From Toxonevra muliebris (lineage: Eukaryota > Arthropoda > Insecta > Diptera > Pallopteridae), in NCBI GenBank assembly GCA_963691655.1, contig OY829329.1, forward strand, positions 20,846,708 through 20,910,707: DNA of 64,000 nt, written 5' to 3'. Position numbers and translations under genes: made by a program. Position 1 is the first letter of the stretch. Each line of letters opens with the position of its first letter. This document shows positions 12,427 to 24,089 of the stretch, piece after piece. The notes beneath the pieces were generated by a model, which made no database searches, was not told the origin of the DNA, and saw only the letters and a list, made by a program, of their open reading frames with translations.

Positions 12427-13996
12427 ACACTATACAACACGAAAAAAATGTCTAAGTTCTCATTTGGTTTTTCTGAAGTTGTTTTCAATGCTGATCACAT
12501 CGACAAATATTTTTTTTTTGATCAGGTCGATGATTTTTTAAAAAATGGTAAGGTTAGGGTACATGGGAAAATTTGAGTTTTTATAACGTTAAAAAAAAAA
12601 AACAAAAATTTTCAAAAAAAAAAAAAAAATTTTTTTCGAACAAAATTTTCGCAAAATACATGGAAAAGTTTATGAGCTTTTACAACATTTTTAACAAACA
12701 GAAATTTTTCGATCTAAATTTTTCGAAAAATTCACAAGGGGGGTTTTACATGGAAAAAATTATATTTTGATTTTTTGTGTTGTTAAATAAAATTTATAAG
12801 AGGGCGGGGGGGATATATGGAAAAAAAAAGTTTTTGTTTCGATTTTTGTGTTTTCTACACGTTACATGAATTTTTAGAAGGTTTTAATTTTTTTTTTTTT
12901 TTGAAAAAATTTGTTTTCAACCTAAATTTATCAAAAACTCATAAGGTGTGAAAAAAAATATTGTTTCAATTTTTTGTGTTTTCTACACGTTTTATGAATT
13001 TTCACAACGTTTTCAACAAAAAAATATTTAAAACAAATTTCCGACATTAATTTTAAAAAAATTCATAAGGGGGGAGGATACATGGAAATAAAATTTTTGT
13101 ATGGATTTCGTGTTTTCTACACGTTTTATGAGTTTTTACAATGTTTTTAACCGAAAAAAAAATTTTATATGGAATCAAAATTTTTTTCCGAATATTTGAA
13201 TTTTTTAGATCGAAAAAAAATTGTTTTTCTCAACATTTTGTTTTTGTTAAAAATATTGTAAATACTCATAGAACGTGTAGAAATACAAAAAAATCGAAAA
13301 AGAATTTTTTTTCAATCCGACCTCATAAGTTTTATAAATTTTTTGAAAAATTTAAAAAAATTTTTTTTTGTTGAAAACGTTATAAAAACTCATAAAACGT
13401 GTAAAAAAAACGAAAGATCGAAAAAAAAAATTTTGAAAAATTTTCCCCCCTCATAAGTTTTATAAATTTTTTGAAAAATTTTTAAAATTTTTTTTTTTAC
13501 ATATTTTTTTTTTGTTGAAAACGTTTTAAAAACTCATAAAACGTGTAAAAAAAAAACGAAAGATCGAAAAAACAAATTTTTGAAAAATTTTCCCCCCTCA
13601 TAATTTTTATAAATTTTTTGAAAAATTTTTTTTTTTAAATTTTTTTTTGTTGAAAACGTTATAAAAACTCCTAAAACGTGTAAAAAAAATGAAAGATCGA
13701 AAAAAAAAATTTTTGAACAATTTAGGTCGAAAATTTTTTTTTTTTTATAAAATTTTTTTTTGTTGAATCATTGTAAAAACTCATAAAACATGTAGAAAAT
13801 ACAAAAAATGGAGAATTTTTTTTTTCACGTACCCCTACCTTACCATTTTTTTAAGAAATCATAAAATCAGAAAAGTTCGACTTGACTCCGACAAAAAAAA
13901 TTTTTGTAGATTCATGATCAGCATCGAAAACAACTCCAGGAAAACCATATGAAAACTCAGAAATTTTTTTTTTAGTCCAATTTTGTTGTACAGTGT
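12427..13996. mobile_element. Foldback-type element, copy 1
   Basis: The left end (about 12427-12575) and the reverse complement of the right end (about 13825-13996) align over roughly 140 bp. Shared blocks in order are ACACTRTACAACA, a run of A, TTTTCNATGCTGATCA and AAAAATGGTAAGGT followed by GGGTAC. Between the arms are many imperfect AT-rich subrepeats of a TTTTCTACACGTTTTATGAG type. They appear in one orientation in the left half and in the opposite orientation (CTCATAAAACGTGTA) in the right half, so the whole element can fold back on itself. No transposase frame is present. The overall design recalls Foldback or Galileo-like elements; no sequence identity to those is claimed. Confidence 0.8.
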
Positions 13997-15600
13997 TATC
14001 TATGAATATCTATGCAGAGCAATCTATCTAGCAGCTTGTATTTTTATAACCTGCCTACAAATACTTTGATGTTTTATACTTATGTATACCACAAAAAGGC
14101 TTTTAAACCTATGCAGCTTTATGTAGAAGAAGAAGAAGAATGAGAAGAAAACGCTAGACGTGTGACGGGCGAAGGAGGAAGCAAGACAAAGAGACAAACA
14201 TGTTAGAATTTTAATGTGATTCCTTTTAAGGCTTTACTTCAACTAAATATACATATATGTATGCATATGCAGCTTCAATTTGCTATAGCTGCTGCTGAAG
14301 CTGCTGCTTCGAATGCTACGCATATAAAATTAAAACAAAAGTAAGAAAGAGTAAAAAAAAAAGGATAAAGAAAAAACTAAAAGGCTCAGTGTTCTCGACC
14401 ACAGAGAAACCTCAACTTAGTGCACACACTCATAGATAGTGATGTTTGTAGTGGTAAAGGTTGGTGGTGATGGTGATGACAGTGCGTGCGTTCGTGCGTG
14501 CGTACGTACGTGCATAATGCTCAAGAGTAATACATACGAGGCAGTTAGTCTAGCTGGCTAAGTATATGTCTATTAGTTTGGTGCCTGCTTGCTTGCTGCC
14601 TCATATCCTCTTGCCCTCCTGCGGCTGGCCTCCTCTAGTAGCTAGCTAGCTAGTGCTCTTGTCGGCATTCTGTTTTATTCAGGCCAGCACTAATAACATG
14701 AATGACATTTGTCTTTATACGATAATCTTATTAAATAAGGAAATTGGCGGTAGCAAAATTGCAGCAACAGCAACAGCAGCAGGCTATGGAGTAATGCAAC
14801 ATATCAATTTGCTGGCTGTGTGCGTATGCCATTATTGCCACCACACACATCACTACTACTGCATTTTCCTACCACCACATTCATCTCCCGGCTTCTTTTG
14901 CTACTTTAGTACAAATCTCACGAAAGTATGTATGCCTATCTATCTTTCCATTTACCCAGATAGTTTATCTTGTTCGAAACAGACGGACGTCATCATCATC
15001 GTTGTGCATGATGCTGATAGCTTTTTGCTAGGCTGCCAGGTTGGTAATGTAGGCAGAGTTTCGGCCACTATGGATCTATGCTCTGATGCCTCAGAAGCTT
15101 TTAATGCCTTTTCCAAAAGCGCATTAATGTTTTCAAAAATTAAAGCCGCATTGGTTCGTTCATTCTGCATGTCCATATTCGCATATGCATGTAAGTTGAT
15201 GTACGCACTCACTCACGCACGCACGTAAGCACGCTCGGACGCACGCGTTTCTTATGCATATAGTTTGTGGGAAATTGTGTGTTGCTGGGAATAGATTTTG
15301 TTTGTGATGTTGTATTGCAATGTTTTTTTTTTTTAATGGCACATTTACTATATGAGTTAAAATTGAACCCAGTAGGAAATTTGGCATATACAAAAAATCA
15401 TAAATGCTTGAATCTTTCATAAGAAAAACTAAATTTGCAACCGTTTACTTGTTAAATAATAGGTGGGGAATTGTTAAGACTGAATTAGAAATGAAAATGC
15501 GCAATGTGTTTGTTATATCGTGGCACGAACGTGACCGTGAGTGACTTTAAGCATTGTATCATAATGACAGAGTTTTTTGAGAAGAGGTGGTAAATGCAAG
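13997..15600. other. Non-coding sequence with a long but unsupported open frame
   Basis: GTGCGTGCGTAC-type runs occur near 14480-14512 and TAGCTAGCTAG near 14638-14653. Plus-strand codons 14653-15228 (191) and minus-strand 14952-15212 (86) are both open across the same unique sequence. Neither shows a known domain, and splice signals were not convincing, so no gene is called. Confidence 0.5.
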
Positions 15601-16525
15601 CTGTTTCACATCTATTTTTTTTTAGGAATGCGCCGCCCCGGATTTTTAGTTTTATAAATTTTTTACTAATTTTTGCTCCGAAAAAATTTTTTCTAGAATA
15701 TTATTTTATATCAAAATGGAGACTGAATATAGATTCTGTGACCAAAAAAAAGCTTTGGAGCACAAAAATTGAATAAAATCAACCGGCCCATAGATGGCGC
15801 TCCCTTACTAAGAAAATTTTGCAATATATTTTAGATCAATATAGAGACAAATTATTTTTCTGACCCAAAAAATCTTGGTGGTCAAAATTTTTACCCAGGA
15901 CGGCCCATAGATGGCGCTCTAGTGCAAGATAAAACTCAAATTTTTCCCCACTTTTCTATCTTTGGTATATTTTTTAAATCAAAATAGAGGCCGAAAATAG
16001 GTTCCTTAGCCAAAAAAAACTATGGTGTACAAAATTTCAATAAAACCGGCGGCCGGTCCATAGATGGCGTTCCATTGCAAGAAAAATTCGAATTTTCCCC
16101 CATTTTTCTAACTTTTGTTTCGGAGCTTATTTTGGAATATTGTTTGGATCAAAATAGGTTCCTTGCCTAAAAAAACTCTGGTGCAACAAATTTCAGTAAA
16201 ATCATCCGGTCTCCTCTATTTTTCTAATTTTTGGTCAGAAGCTTCCTTTGTAATATATTTTGGGACAAAATAGGGGCCAAAAATAGGTTCCTTGGCCATA
16301 AAAACTCTGGTGTACCATATTTCAGTAAACCGGCCGCTAGATGGCGCTCCAGTGCAAGCTAAAATTTATATTTTTCTAACTTTTGGTCGGGAGCTTCCTT
16401 TGGAAAATTGCTTAGATCCAAATAGTGGGTCAAAAATAGGTTCCTTGATTAAAAAAAACTCTGGAGCATAATATTTCTATTAGATTGGACGGTTCAAAGA
16501 TGGCGCTTCAATACAAGGAAACATT
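15601..16525. repeat. Diverged tandem array carrying a TAGATGGCGC motif
   Basis: Units of about 115-160 bp share GGCCCATAGATGGCGCTCC, AAAATAGGTTCCTTGGCCAA and AAAACTCTGGTGTACAA blocks. The core TAGATGGCGC or a one-base variant is at 15791, 15908, 16061, 16338 and 16497. One unit near 16200 has lost it. The core resembles the AGRTGGCGC-type binding motif published for fly CTCF; binding is not shown here. Confidence 0.8.
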
Positions 16526-17224
16526 TCACTGATTCTCATGTATTTTTCTCTCGATTTAAATTCATTGTATTTAGTACTAATGTATCAAGAGACAAGCAAC
16601 TATGATCTTTAATACCCCAGGATCTACTCAGGTTTAATCATAAATGAAACAGATATCTCTATATTATAGTATAATTTGCTGTGGTGCTAATCTTTATCGC
16701 AGGATTTCCGAAAAAATACAAACGAAATGCCCCTGTGACTCAACTAATGTGAGTAAGAGTAGAAATCAGACTCACGCCCTTAAATATTTAGAATAAATCC
16801 AAATTTATGCTGGCACTCTCTACTAACCATATATTTCTAACAACTAACGTGCTACTAAGTCATCGTGCGTGATTCTATCTTTGCATTAATATGCGTGAGT
16901 ATTTTTGTATTATTATTCAACTCTCTCCACTCACTTTCGTGTGTTTTTAACTAACGTGAGTGTGAGTAAAAACTGACTCACGTTCGTAGATATCCAGCTT
17001 AGATTATTTTTTAATTTATATTAACGCCCTACTCACTTTTTCTGAGTACTTTTTGTGATTTTAATTGAATACTTCTAAATGATTATTCGTGAACGTGAGT
17101 ATTTGAATTTTGGCTGAGCGTGAATATAAGTTGTGACTTTGGCACGAACAATAATTGACTCATGTACGGATTTTTGGTCAAGAATTCTAGGAAGTTTCTG
17201 AAGATTTGTGAAACTAGAACACTA
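16526..17224. repeat. Diverged GTGAGT-rich repeat region
   Basis: Words ACTCACGTTCGT, CGTGAGTATTT and GTGAGTGTGAGT recur between about 16740 and 17160. The right end (about 17110-17220) resembles the anchor segments at 17945-18065 and 18340-18455, including GACTCATGT...TTTTTGGTCAAGAATTCTA. No coding sequence seen. Confidence 0.55.
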
Positions 17225-18500
17225 CTTCTTAACTATTTCTTTGTTCACTGATCGGTCTTCTCCTCCTCACTGGTCAACTCTCTTCTTTTTCCTGCCATTC
17301 TGACTACCTTTACTGACCTTCCTTTCTCTTCATTGGCCCTCCCTTCTCTGGTACTCCTTTCCCTTCACTGGCCTTCCTCTTCTTTCACTGGTATTCTTCG
17401 TTCTTCACTGACTCCCCTTTCCCCTTCACTGCCCTCTCTTTCCTCGTCTTTTTATTGAGGGTTAATCTCCATGATGTTACCGTGAGTACTCATGGCACCC
17501 ACACTCCCTTCATTCACCCCCCTCCCTTCCCAGACCCGCCTTCCCTCCCTGACCCGCTTCCTCTCCTTGACTCGCCTCCCCTCCCTGACCCGCCTCCCCT
17601 CCCTGACCCGCTTCCCCTCCTTGACTCGCCTCCCCTCCCTGACCCGCCTCCCCTCCCTGACCCGCTTCCCCTCCCTGACCCGCTTCCCTTCCCTGACCCG
17701 CTTCCCCTTCCTGACCCGCCTCCCCTCACTAAACCCCCTCCTCATCACACTGAGCCTCATTACCGCCTTTTCTCTCTCCATTGACCACCTTTATCTTCTA
17801 GAGTGACTCCCTCACCCCTAATTGCCCCTCACTGACTCCTCTCTTCTCCATCTCTGGGCTTTTTTCTCGTTTATTAATTCCTTTTTCTTCACCACTGATC
17901 AATGAAATACTTTTCTGTGGATTCCATGATTGAAATCTGAAATAGTGAACGTGAGTAACTATGTCTCTTGACTGCTGCTGAATTTATGTGACGTCATCGT
18001 GAGTGAAATTGGCTCACACTGCCATCCCTGACAAAGAATTTTACAATATTTTTAATTTCTGGTCTTGGAACAAAAATCTTTAACCCCCACTCCCTTCATT
18101 GACCCCCTCTCCACCTATACTTTTGCCACTGAACAGCTTCCCTCTCTACTAAACACCTTTTTCGTCTCCACTGACCTTTTCTCTCTCTTCACGGGCCCTG
18201 TTCGCCCTTCACGGACCCTCTTCTCCCCTCACGGACCCTCTTCTCCCTTCACGGATTTTATTCCCCCTTCACGGACTCTCCTCTACTCACCCTTGCCTGA
18301 GTGGTATGCACATGATTAAAAACTGAAATAATGAGTTAGAGTGGCCATGTCTTTTGGCTGACACTGATTTCGTGTCCCGTTACCGTGAGTAAAATTGACT
18401 TACACTCAAATCCTTGGTCTAGGATTCTACAAGATTTCTGATTTCTAGTCTTGAAACCAACTCCTCTCATTGACCCCCATCTTCCTTCATTGAAAATCTG
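17225..18500. repeat. Composite C/T-rich minisatellite block
   Basis: Several minisatellites of one style (CTTCACTGACCCCC-like) alternate with anchors of about 120 bp. The cleanest piece, 17532-17729, is 11 exact-length units of 18 bp, tgacccgcctcccctccc with variants, and variants repeat every third unit, giving a 54-bp period. A second piece with a period of about 20 bp (TTCACGGACCCTCTTCTCCC) lies at 18190-18290. Because 18 is divisible by 3, both strands are open over 17452-17784. These frames are not genes. Confidence 0.85.
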
Positions 18501-19471
18501 CAATTATCGCTACGCTACATCAGCCCAAAATTAAATCATTCACTCCCGATACGATTTCCTACTGGGTATAAATGCATATGTGTAACTATGTATATACAAA
18601 TGTGCTTTCGTGTGTGGGCGTCTGTCCAGCTGCTTGTTCGTCTGTTGCTGTCCATTAGAGTCAAATTTTGCAAAAGCTGCACATTTATGATGCACAACAA
18701 ACAGCAGCACGGCACAGGGAACAACAGCAACAACAACATGAGAAACAAGAGAACCCACACACATACACACATACATCAATAACAGCAGCAGCATCACTCA
18801 ATCCTTAGCGAAAATTATCGACAACTGTTGTTCATTCTTTGTTGTTGTTTCTATTTGCATCAATTTGCGTATGTATGCGTTCGTTGTTCCTCCTGTGTGT
18901 GTGTGTGTGTGTGCGTGTTTGTCCTGTTGTATTTTTCTATAGAGTATATACTAGCTCGAATAATGTCAGATTGGCAGGAAATTGAGAGAAGGAAGCGATT
19001 AATTAATGAATTGCCTTTGAAATTCTGTATGCCTATGTTTTGTTGTTGTGCACTATTTTAGGAATAATAATAATTATAATTATATTACTTAATAACATCC
19101 AAACACATACATTCACACACATACATTTGTGTAAAATGCATGCAGCTTTAGTATAAACTTCCTTCTTCCATTAACTTAATATTATTAATAATAAGTAAGT
19201 ACCTAACATATTTGAGTTTATGTATATTCAACTAGGTACTTGATAATATTATAAATAATAGTGTATTGCATAATATGTATGCTTGTATATATTATAAATA
19301 AACTTTTTGCTATTATGTTTCTAGTTATTACACTCTAAAAAATACAATAGGAAAATTCTTTGAATTTTTTTTAATGAATATGATGAATATCTTTCATCCA
19401 ACCTTGATTCATTGAACACTTTCATCGATATGATGTTAACGAATTCATTACATTTACGAACACATTCATCA
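18501..19471. other. Non-coding sequence with (GT)n, then an ATTCAT-rich flank
   Basis: A (GT)n run lies near 18894-18912 and CAACAGCAGCA sequence near 18720-18790. From about 19370 the sequence has repeated ATTCAT/ATGAAT and GATGAA words that resume at 20650-20745, beyond the foldback element. No gene seen. Confidence 0.6.
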
Positions 19472-20646
19472 GATTGTACAACAAAATGGACCTAAAAAAA
19501 ATTTTGAGTGATGCTGATCTAATCTACAAACATTTTTTTCGGGTCAGGTCAAAATTTTGTGATTTTTTAAAAAATGGTAAGGTAGGGGTTGAAAAATAAT
19601 TTGTTTTTTTTAGATTTTTTATGTTTTCTACGCGTTTTATGAGTTTTTACAATGCTTTGAACAAAAGAAAAATTTTGAAAGAAAAATTTTTTTTCCATTT
19701 TTTAATCGTGAGGGGGAGGGGGGGGGGAGGGTGGGGTGGTATGTAGAAAAAAAATTTTATTTTTTCGATTTTTTATATTTTCTACACGTTTTCAAAATGT
19801 TTCAAACATTTTTGAAAAATTTGGGTCGAAAAAAAAATTTTTTTGTTCGTTGGAAACGTTTTGGAAATTTTTTTTTTTTCAAATTTGTATATTTTCTACG
19901 CGTTTTATGAGTTTTTACAATGTTTTGAACAAAAAAAAAATTTTCAAAGAAAAAAATTTTTTTTTCCATTTTTTAATCATGAGGGGGCGGGGGGGTATGT
20001 AGAAAAAAAATTTTATTTTTCGAATTTTTATATTTTCTACACGTTTTATGAGTTTTAACAACGTTTTCAACAAAAAAAAAATTTTAAAAATTTTTCAAAA
20101 AATTTTCAAAATGTTTCAAAAAAAAAAAAAATTGTTTGTTCGTTGAAAACGTTACAAAAACTCACAAAACGTGTTAAAAATTCAAAAAATAAAAAAAAAA
20201 ATAACAACGTTTTCAACAAAAAAAAAAAATTTTTAAAATCGAAATGTTTCAAAAATTTTCGAAAAAAAAAAATTTTTTTGTTCGTTGAAAACGAACGTTA
20301 CAAAAACTCACAAAACGTGTTAAAAATTCAAAAAATAAAAAAAAAAAATTTTCATGCACCATATGAATTTTTTGAAAAATTTAGGTGTATTTTAAAAAAA
20401 AAATCTTTTTTGTTGAAAACATTGTAAAAACTGAAACTGAAAAAATGAAACGTATAGAAAGCACAAAAAATCGAAAAATAAATATTTTTTCCACGTACCC
20501 CTCCCTACCTTACCATTTTTTAAAAAATCATAAAATCATGACCTGAAAAAAATGTTTGTGGATTCGTGATCGGCATCGAAAACGGCTCCAGAAAAACCTA
20601 TATAGTACATAGAGTATTCAGAATTTTTTTCGTGTTGTATAGTGTT
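19472..20646. mobile_element. Foldback-type element, copy 2
   Basis: Same family as the element at 12427-13996. The right arm (about 20490-20646) carries CCTTACCATTTTTTAAAAAAT, GTGATCGGCATCGAAAACGG and the terminal GTTGTATAGTGT. The left arm starts at TTGTACAACAAAATGGACCT near 19474, lacks about 30 bp present in other arms, then has GATGCTGATC and AAAAATGGTAAGGTAGGGG. The interior again contains CTACACGTTTTATGAGTTTT subrepeats that switch orientation midway. No transposase frame. Open frames here are A/T-run translations. Confidence 0.78.
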
Positions 20647-20758
20647 ATAATTACGAACGCATTCATTAATAAATTTTGTTGATACATTCATTATTTTTAT
20701 GAGTGTTCATTATATTTATGAGTGTATTCATCATATTGATGAAAGTATATTATAAGTT
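20647..20758. repeat. ATTCAT/ATGAAT-rich flank
   Basis: Short imperfect repeats such as CATTCATTA and ATGAGTGTTCAT continue the repeat seen before the foldback copy, suggesting the foldback inserted into this older repeat. Confidence 0.5.
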
Positions 20759-21930
20759 CTCTGGACCCAATGGTATTTATCCAATCATGCTGAAGCGGGA
20801 AAAAGAGCTCCACAGCATGTCTCGCCTTCGGATATATTTCACGTCTCTGGCGATCGCTAAAAGTAGTATTTATTCCTAAACCGGGAAGGGATGACTAGGT
20901 ACGTCCTACCGAAAAGTTTCAGACCAATAAGTTTAACATTTTTTTTTTTGCTTAATGCTCTGAAACGTATTAGTTGAGGCGGAATCCGCTTAATTCTAGA
21001 AAACATGCTCATCATAGTGGAAACCCAGGTGAATCAGCTCTTTATGACTATGCTAGTATAGTTGGACAAGTGCTGAAAGTTATAGACTACACCCTGGGAG
21101 TGTTTGTCAATATTGAAGGGGCTTTTCACAACGCTACCTACGACTTGATGTGCTCTTCGGCCAGAAAATATGGTTTTGAAGAAATCATCATTCGAAGGAT
21201 TCATGCCATGCTGTCCAAACAGCTGCTTATCGCGGCGGGCAGATAAGGAAACGAAACAGTGTCACGGTCGAGGTTAAGAAAGTATGCCGCCAAGAAGGTT
21301 TACTTTCTCCTCTTCTATGGTGCTTCGTTGTGAACTTTCTATGCAATGATTCACTGAACTTTGAAGTTCACATTCAAGCGTATGCCCCGACGATACGTGC
21401 GTACTAATCTCGGTGCGTACTTTAGAGACGGTGTGCATTAAATGCAAGAATTCTTGGACAAGATCGTTCTTTGGCGCGAACTGCAGAGTCTTCAAATGAA
21501 GGGAGCTATATTCCAGTTATCTTCTGAAGTTAAGTATTTAGAGGTGATCTTAGATTGAAAACTGATATGAAAGACTCACGTCGAGCAGAAAACCTCGCGT
21601 GCCCTAAAGGTCTTCTGGCAGTGCAGCCGGCGAGCTTTCGGCAAGATTTGGGGTCTAAATCCAGACTCAGGTTAAATTAACGGAATTTCTTTTAAAATTA
21701 AGAGGGAAGAACCTGAGATTGTTGGTTGTTTCAGTAACGGAACACAACACATGTATCAGCATTTGATCAACATGGGCTCATCATCGATCCGACTTGCCAA
21801 TTCTGCCTTGAGGAAGTGAAAACTACCAAGCATTACCTCTACAGTTGTCCGGCGTTTGCAAGAACCAGATTAAGCTTTTCAGGTGTTCATCAACGAAACT
21901 AAGAAGTTCAGGGTTGTGTAACCTACCGTT
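20759..21930 (+). pseudogene. LOA/R1-like non-LTR retrotransposon remnant (RT to zinc knuckle, RNase H missing)
   Basis: Plus-strand translation gives ORF2 pieces in order. SGPNGIYPIMLKRE near 20760 and KVSDQ near 20916 are RT motif 1-2 remnants. Then come ESALYDYASIVGQ and LGVFVNIEGAFHN near 21100 (palm motif A), LLSPLLWCFVVNFL near 21300, VHIQAYA near 21368, LSSEVKYLEVILD near 21520 and RRAFGKIWGLNPD near 21630. After a jump that skips RNase H there is a Cys/His knuckle, PTCQFCLEE...KHYLYSCPAFARTR, near 21790-21870. The longest frame (20974-21246) covers only part of the palm. Several frameshifts and stops make it dead. Family members usually have LDIEGAFD in motif A; here both Asp are replaced. 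The LOA/Bilbo affinity is from memory of related proteins and is moderate. Confidence 0.8.
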
Positions 21931-23083
21931 TCTTCTATTTCGTATCCACTTATTCTATTTTGGGTACAGTACAATGGTCTGACTTGGACTGACTGAGTGC
22001 TTTATGGTTTATTCCACCCCACCCTTAACTTTAAACTCTAAATACATTAATCTAATGTCTCTTTCGTCTTATTCGCTTCACTATGTGTATTTGAATTATG
22101 CAAGTGTAATTAATATATTATCAATAATATTCATTGTAAATGCAACTAAAAACTTATATTGCAACATTATTTGCGGCATATTCGATGAAGCCTTTCAATG
22201 CTTAATATTTTATGTTACCTTAATTATTTACGTTCAGTTTTGTAACTACAGTTCAATAAATTTTAAATTAATATTGAAATTGAGTTTTTTTTTTTTTGAA
22301 TTTTTTAAATAAATAAAAATTAAAAAAAAACTTGGCTTATGACGGTCGAGTAGATATGGACCATTTATCATTTTCACTCAACAAATGTTGGAGCTTATTG
22401 TTAGATGTCGATTTCGACACAGTTGTGGAGAAAATTCGGTCTAACTTTTTGCAGCTGACAGATGAATTCTTTGCTGTTCTCAATATTTGTATTTCATCTC
22501 CTTCTTTCAGCTTTCTTTTTCTTCCGTTGTCTTTGTTTACCCATACTAGTCCAGGTTAGCAAGAAAAGTTTAGGCCAATTGCCGATATTGTTGAATATTT
22601 CGCGAGATTGAAACGTTTTTCGATATAAGTGTCAAAATTTCGCCTTTTTCGGTTTTATTTAATTTTTTCCCACTCGGGATTATGCTCTAGATCCTATAAT
22701 TATAAATGACAGATTATTTCATCTCATCCCTAAAAGCTCGCTATATTTTTTATCTTATGCCCAAAAGCTCGATATTTTAACCATAAAATCACAATACACT
22801 CAAGTGTAGTCAATGCTATTGCAACCAGTGTTACAGCCAAAGAAACACCCTGTCCCCCTTAACTGCAACCCTGCGCTACTTTATTTACGTATAAAGTAAT
22901 AATTAATATACAGCATACTTTTGGTTTGGAATCTCTACACTTCACAGGGTGGTATGATAGTTTGACAGCCACTTTAATTACATAATAAGTGTATAAATAT
23001 GAAGTGCGGTTTTAAAAAACAGATGGCGTAGATAGGTTGCAAGCTGCGACTGTAGAAACAAAATATTATTTTTCGCTTCAAAA
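21931..23083. other. Non-coding, mariner 5' flank at right
   Basis: No supported gene. A 75-codon frame at 22332-22559 reads coding-like (SLNKCWSLLLDVDFDTVVEKIR) but matches nothing I recognise. The segment at 22920-23083 precedes the mariner start codon and should contain its 5' UTR and left terminal repeat, which I could not define. Confidence 0.45.
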
Positions 23084-23340
23084 ATGTCGAATTTTGTACC
23101 AGAAAAAGAAGTTTTAAGGGAAAGTTTAATAACCTCCTTTCATTTGAAGAAAATGGCTGCTGAAGGCTATCGATTGTTGGTAGAGGCTTATGGTGAACAT
23201 GCTCCAAGCAGAAGACACTTGTGAACGATGATTTAAAAAATGTTAAAGTGATGATTTTAACATCTGTAACAAAGAGCGCGGAAGACTATCGAAAAAATTC
23301 GAATACTCTGACGACCAAATTTTGGTGACTAAAATTATCG
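23084..23340 (+). pseudogene. mariner transposase, N-terminal fragment
   Basis: The ATG at 23084 opens MSNFVPEKEV, then FHLKKMAAEGYRLLVEAYGEHA, matching the N-terminal helix-turn-helix region of mariner transposases (FLKKKNAAEA-type). A one-base shift at about 23220 moves the match to another frame, where CER*FKKC*SDDFN, KERGRLSKKF and YSDDQILV continue the family pattern with two stops. The match fades near 23330, about residue 85 of a family length near 345. The first catalytic Asp region is not found. The C-terminal part of the same gene resumes at about 24090. Confidence 0.8.
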
Positions 23341-24089
23341 GCGCACAATACTTGGCTACGCCCCTGTACACCATCAACGCCTCTGTACATCAGCATTGAA
23401 AAATCATGCAATAAAGAAAACAACAAAAAGGGCTGGCATGGCAACAACGCAACAGAATAACATTGTGCACACAAAACAACAACAACAACGAACCAAGGCC
23501 ATCAACAACGCACACAAACCTAACGGCATTATCACAGCATACTACGATCAAAATTTGAATGAATAAATGTCATGCGATTATCGCGACCAATGGCAGCAGA
23601 GCAACAGAAACACAACACGGTGAACTGGAAAAACACAAGAAGAGGAAGAATTGCCTATGAAAGAAGCAGACAGGGCAGGACAAGGCATTCGCTTTCATTG
23701 TGCCGATAGCTCTCGTTGCGAAAGGAACTCAAGTAATAAAATAGCTGCCTTTTAAGGAAAGATGCACGGGTGAGTAGTCAACAGTGTACCCGACAACCCA
23801 GTGACAGACATAACCAAGTAGTAAATCCCAACTCAGTGTTGGACGTCTCCCAGTGACCCAACAACGAAGCAAGTTAGTAAAACGCCAGGTCTTACTTCTG
23901 TGAATGACGTGCTATGGCTTGCTAATTGATCGACGTGCGTGGTAGTGAGCCGACTTGGGTAACCGAATGGAAGACAAGGGACGAAAGGCAGCATCACTGG
24001 GTAATCTGCGACGTGAAGGCGCGCACCCCAGTACAGTTATTTGCACTACACACTGCAGCGCTACGCCAGCAAACCAGCATCGTTACTTG
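23341..24089. other. Unassigned insertion between the two mariner halves
   Basis: About 750 bp replace the roughly 400 bp that would encode the middle of the transposase. It is CA/AAC-rich (CAACAACAACAACGAACC near 23478) and shows no protein or terminal repeat I can identify. It may be a further inserted element or unrelated sequence joined by rearrangement. Confidence 0.45.

Noticed and set aside
14653..15228. 191-codon plus-strand frame in unique sequence
   Set aside because: No recognisable domain, an 86-codon frame is open on the opposite strand, and no convincing splice or start context was seen. It could be a conserved non-coding stretch.
17452..17784. 109-codon frames on both strands, GRRVRE-type and DPPPLP-type repeats
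   Set aside because: An exact 18-bp minisatellite keeps several frames open at once. There is no unique sequence, and the flanks are also minisatellite.
18963..19061. Possible start exon (MSDWQEIERRKRLINEL)
   Set aside because: Too short to judge. No donor in frame with a supported downstream exon, and the following sequence is low complexity.
22332..22559. 75-codon frame that reads coding-like
   Set aside because: No match to any family I know and no splice sites or element ends. Kept only as a note.
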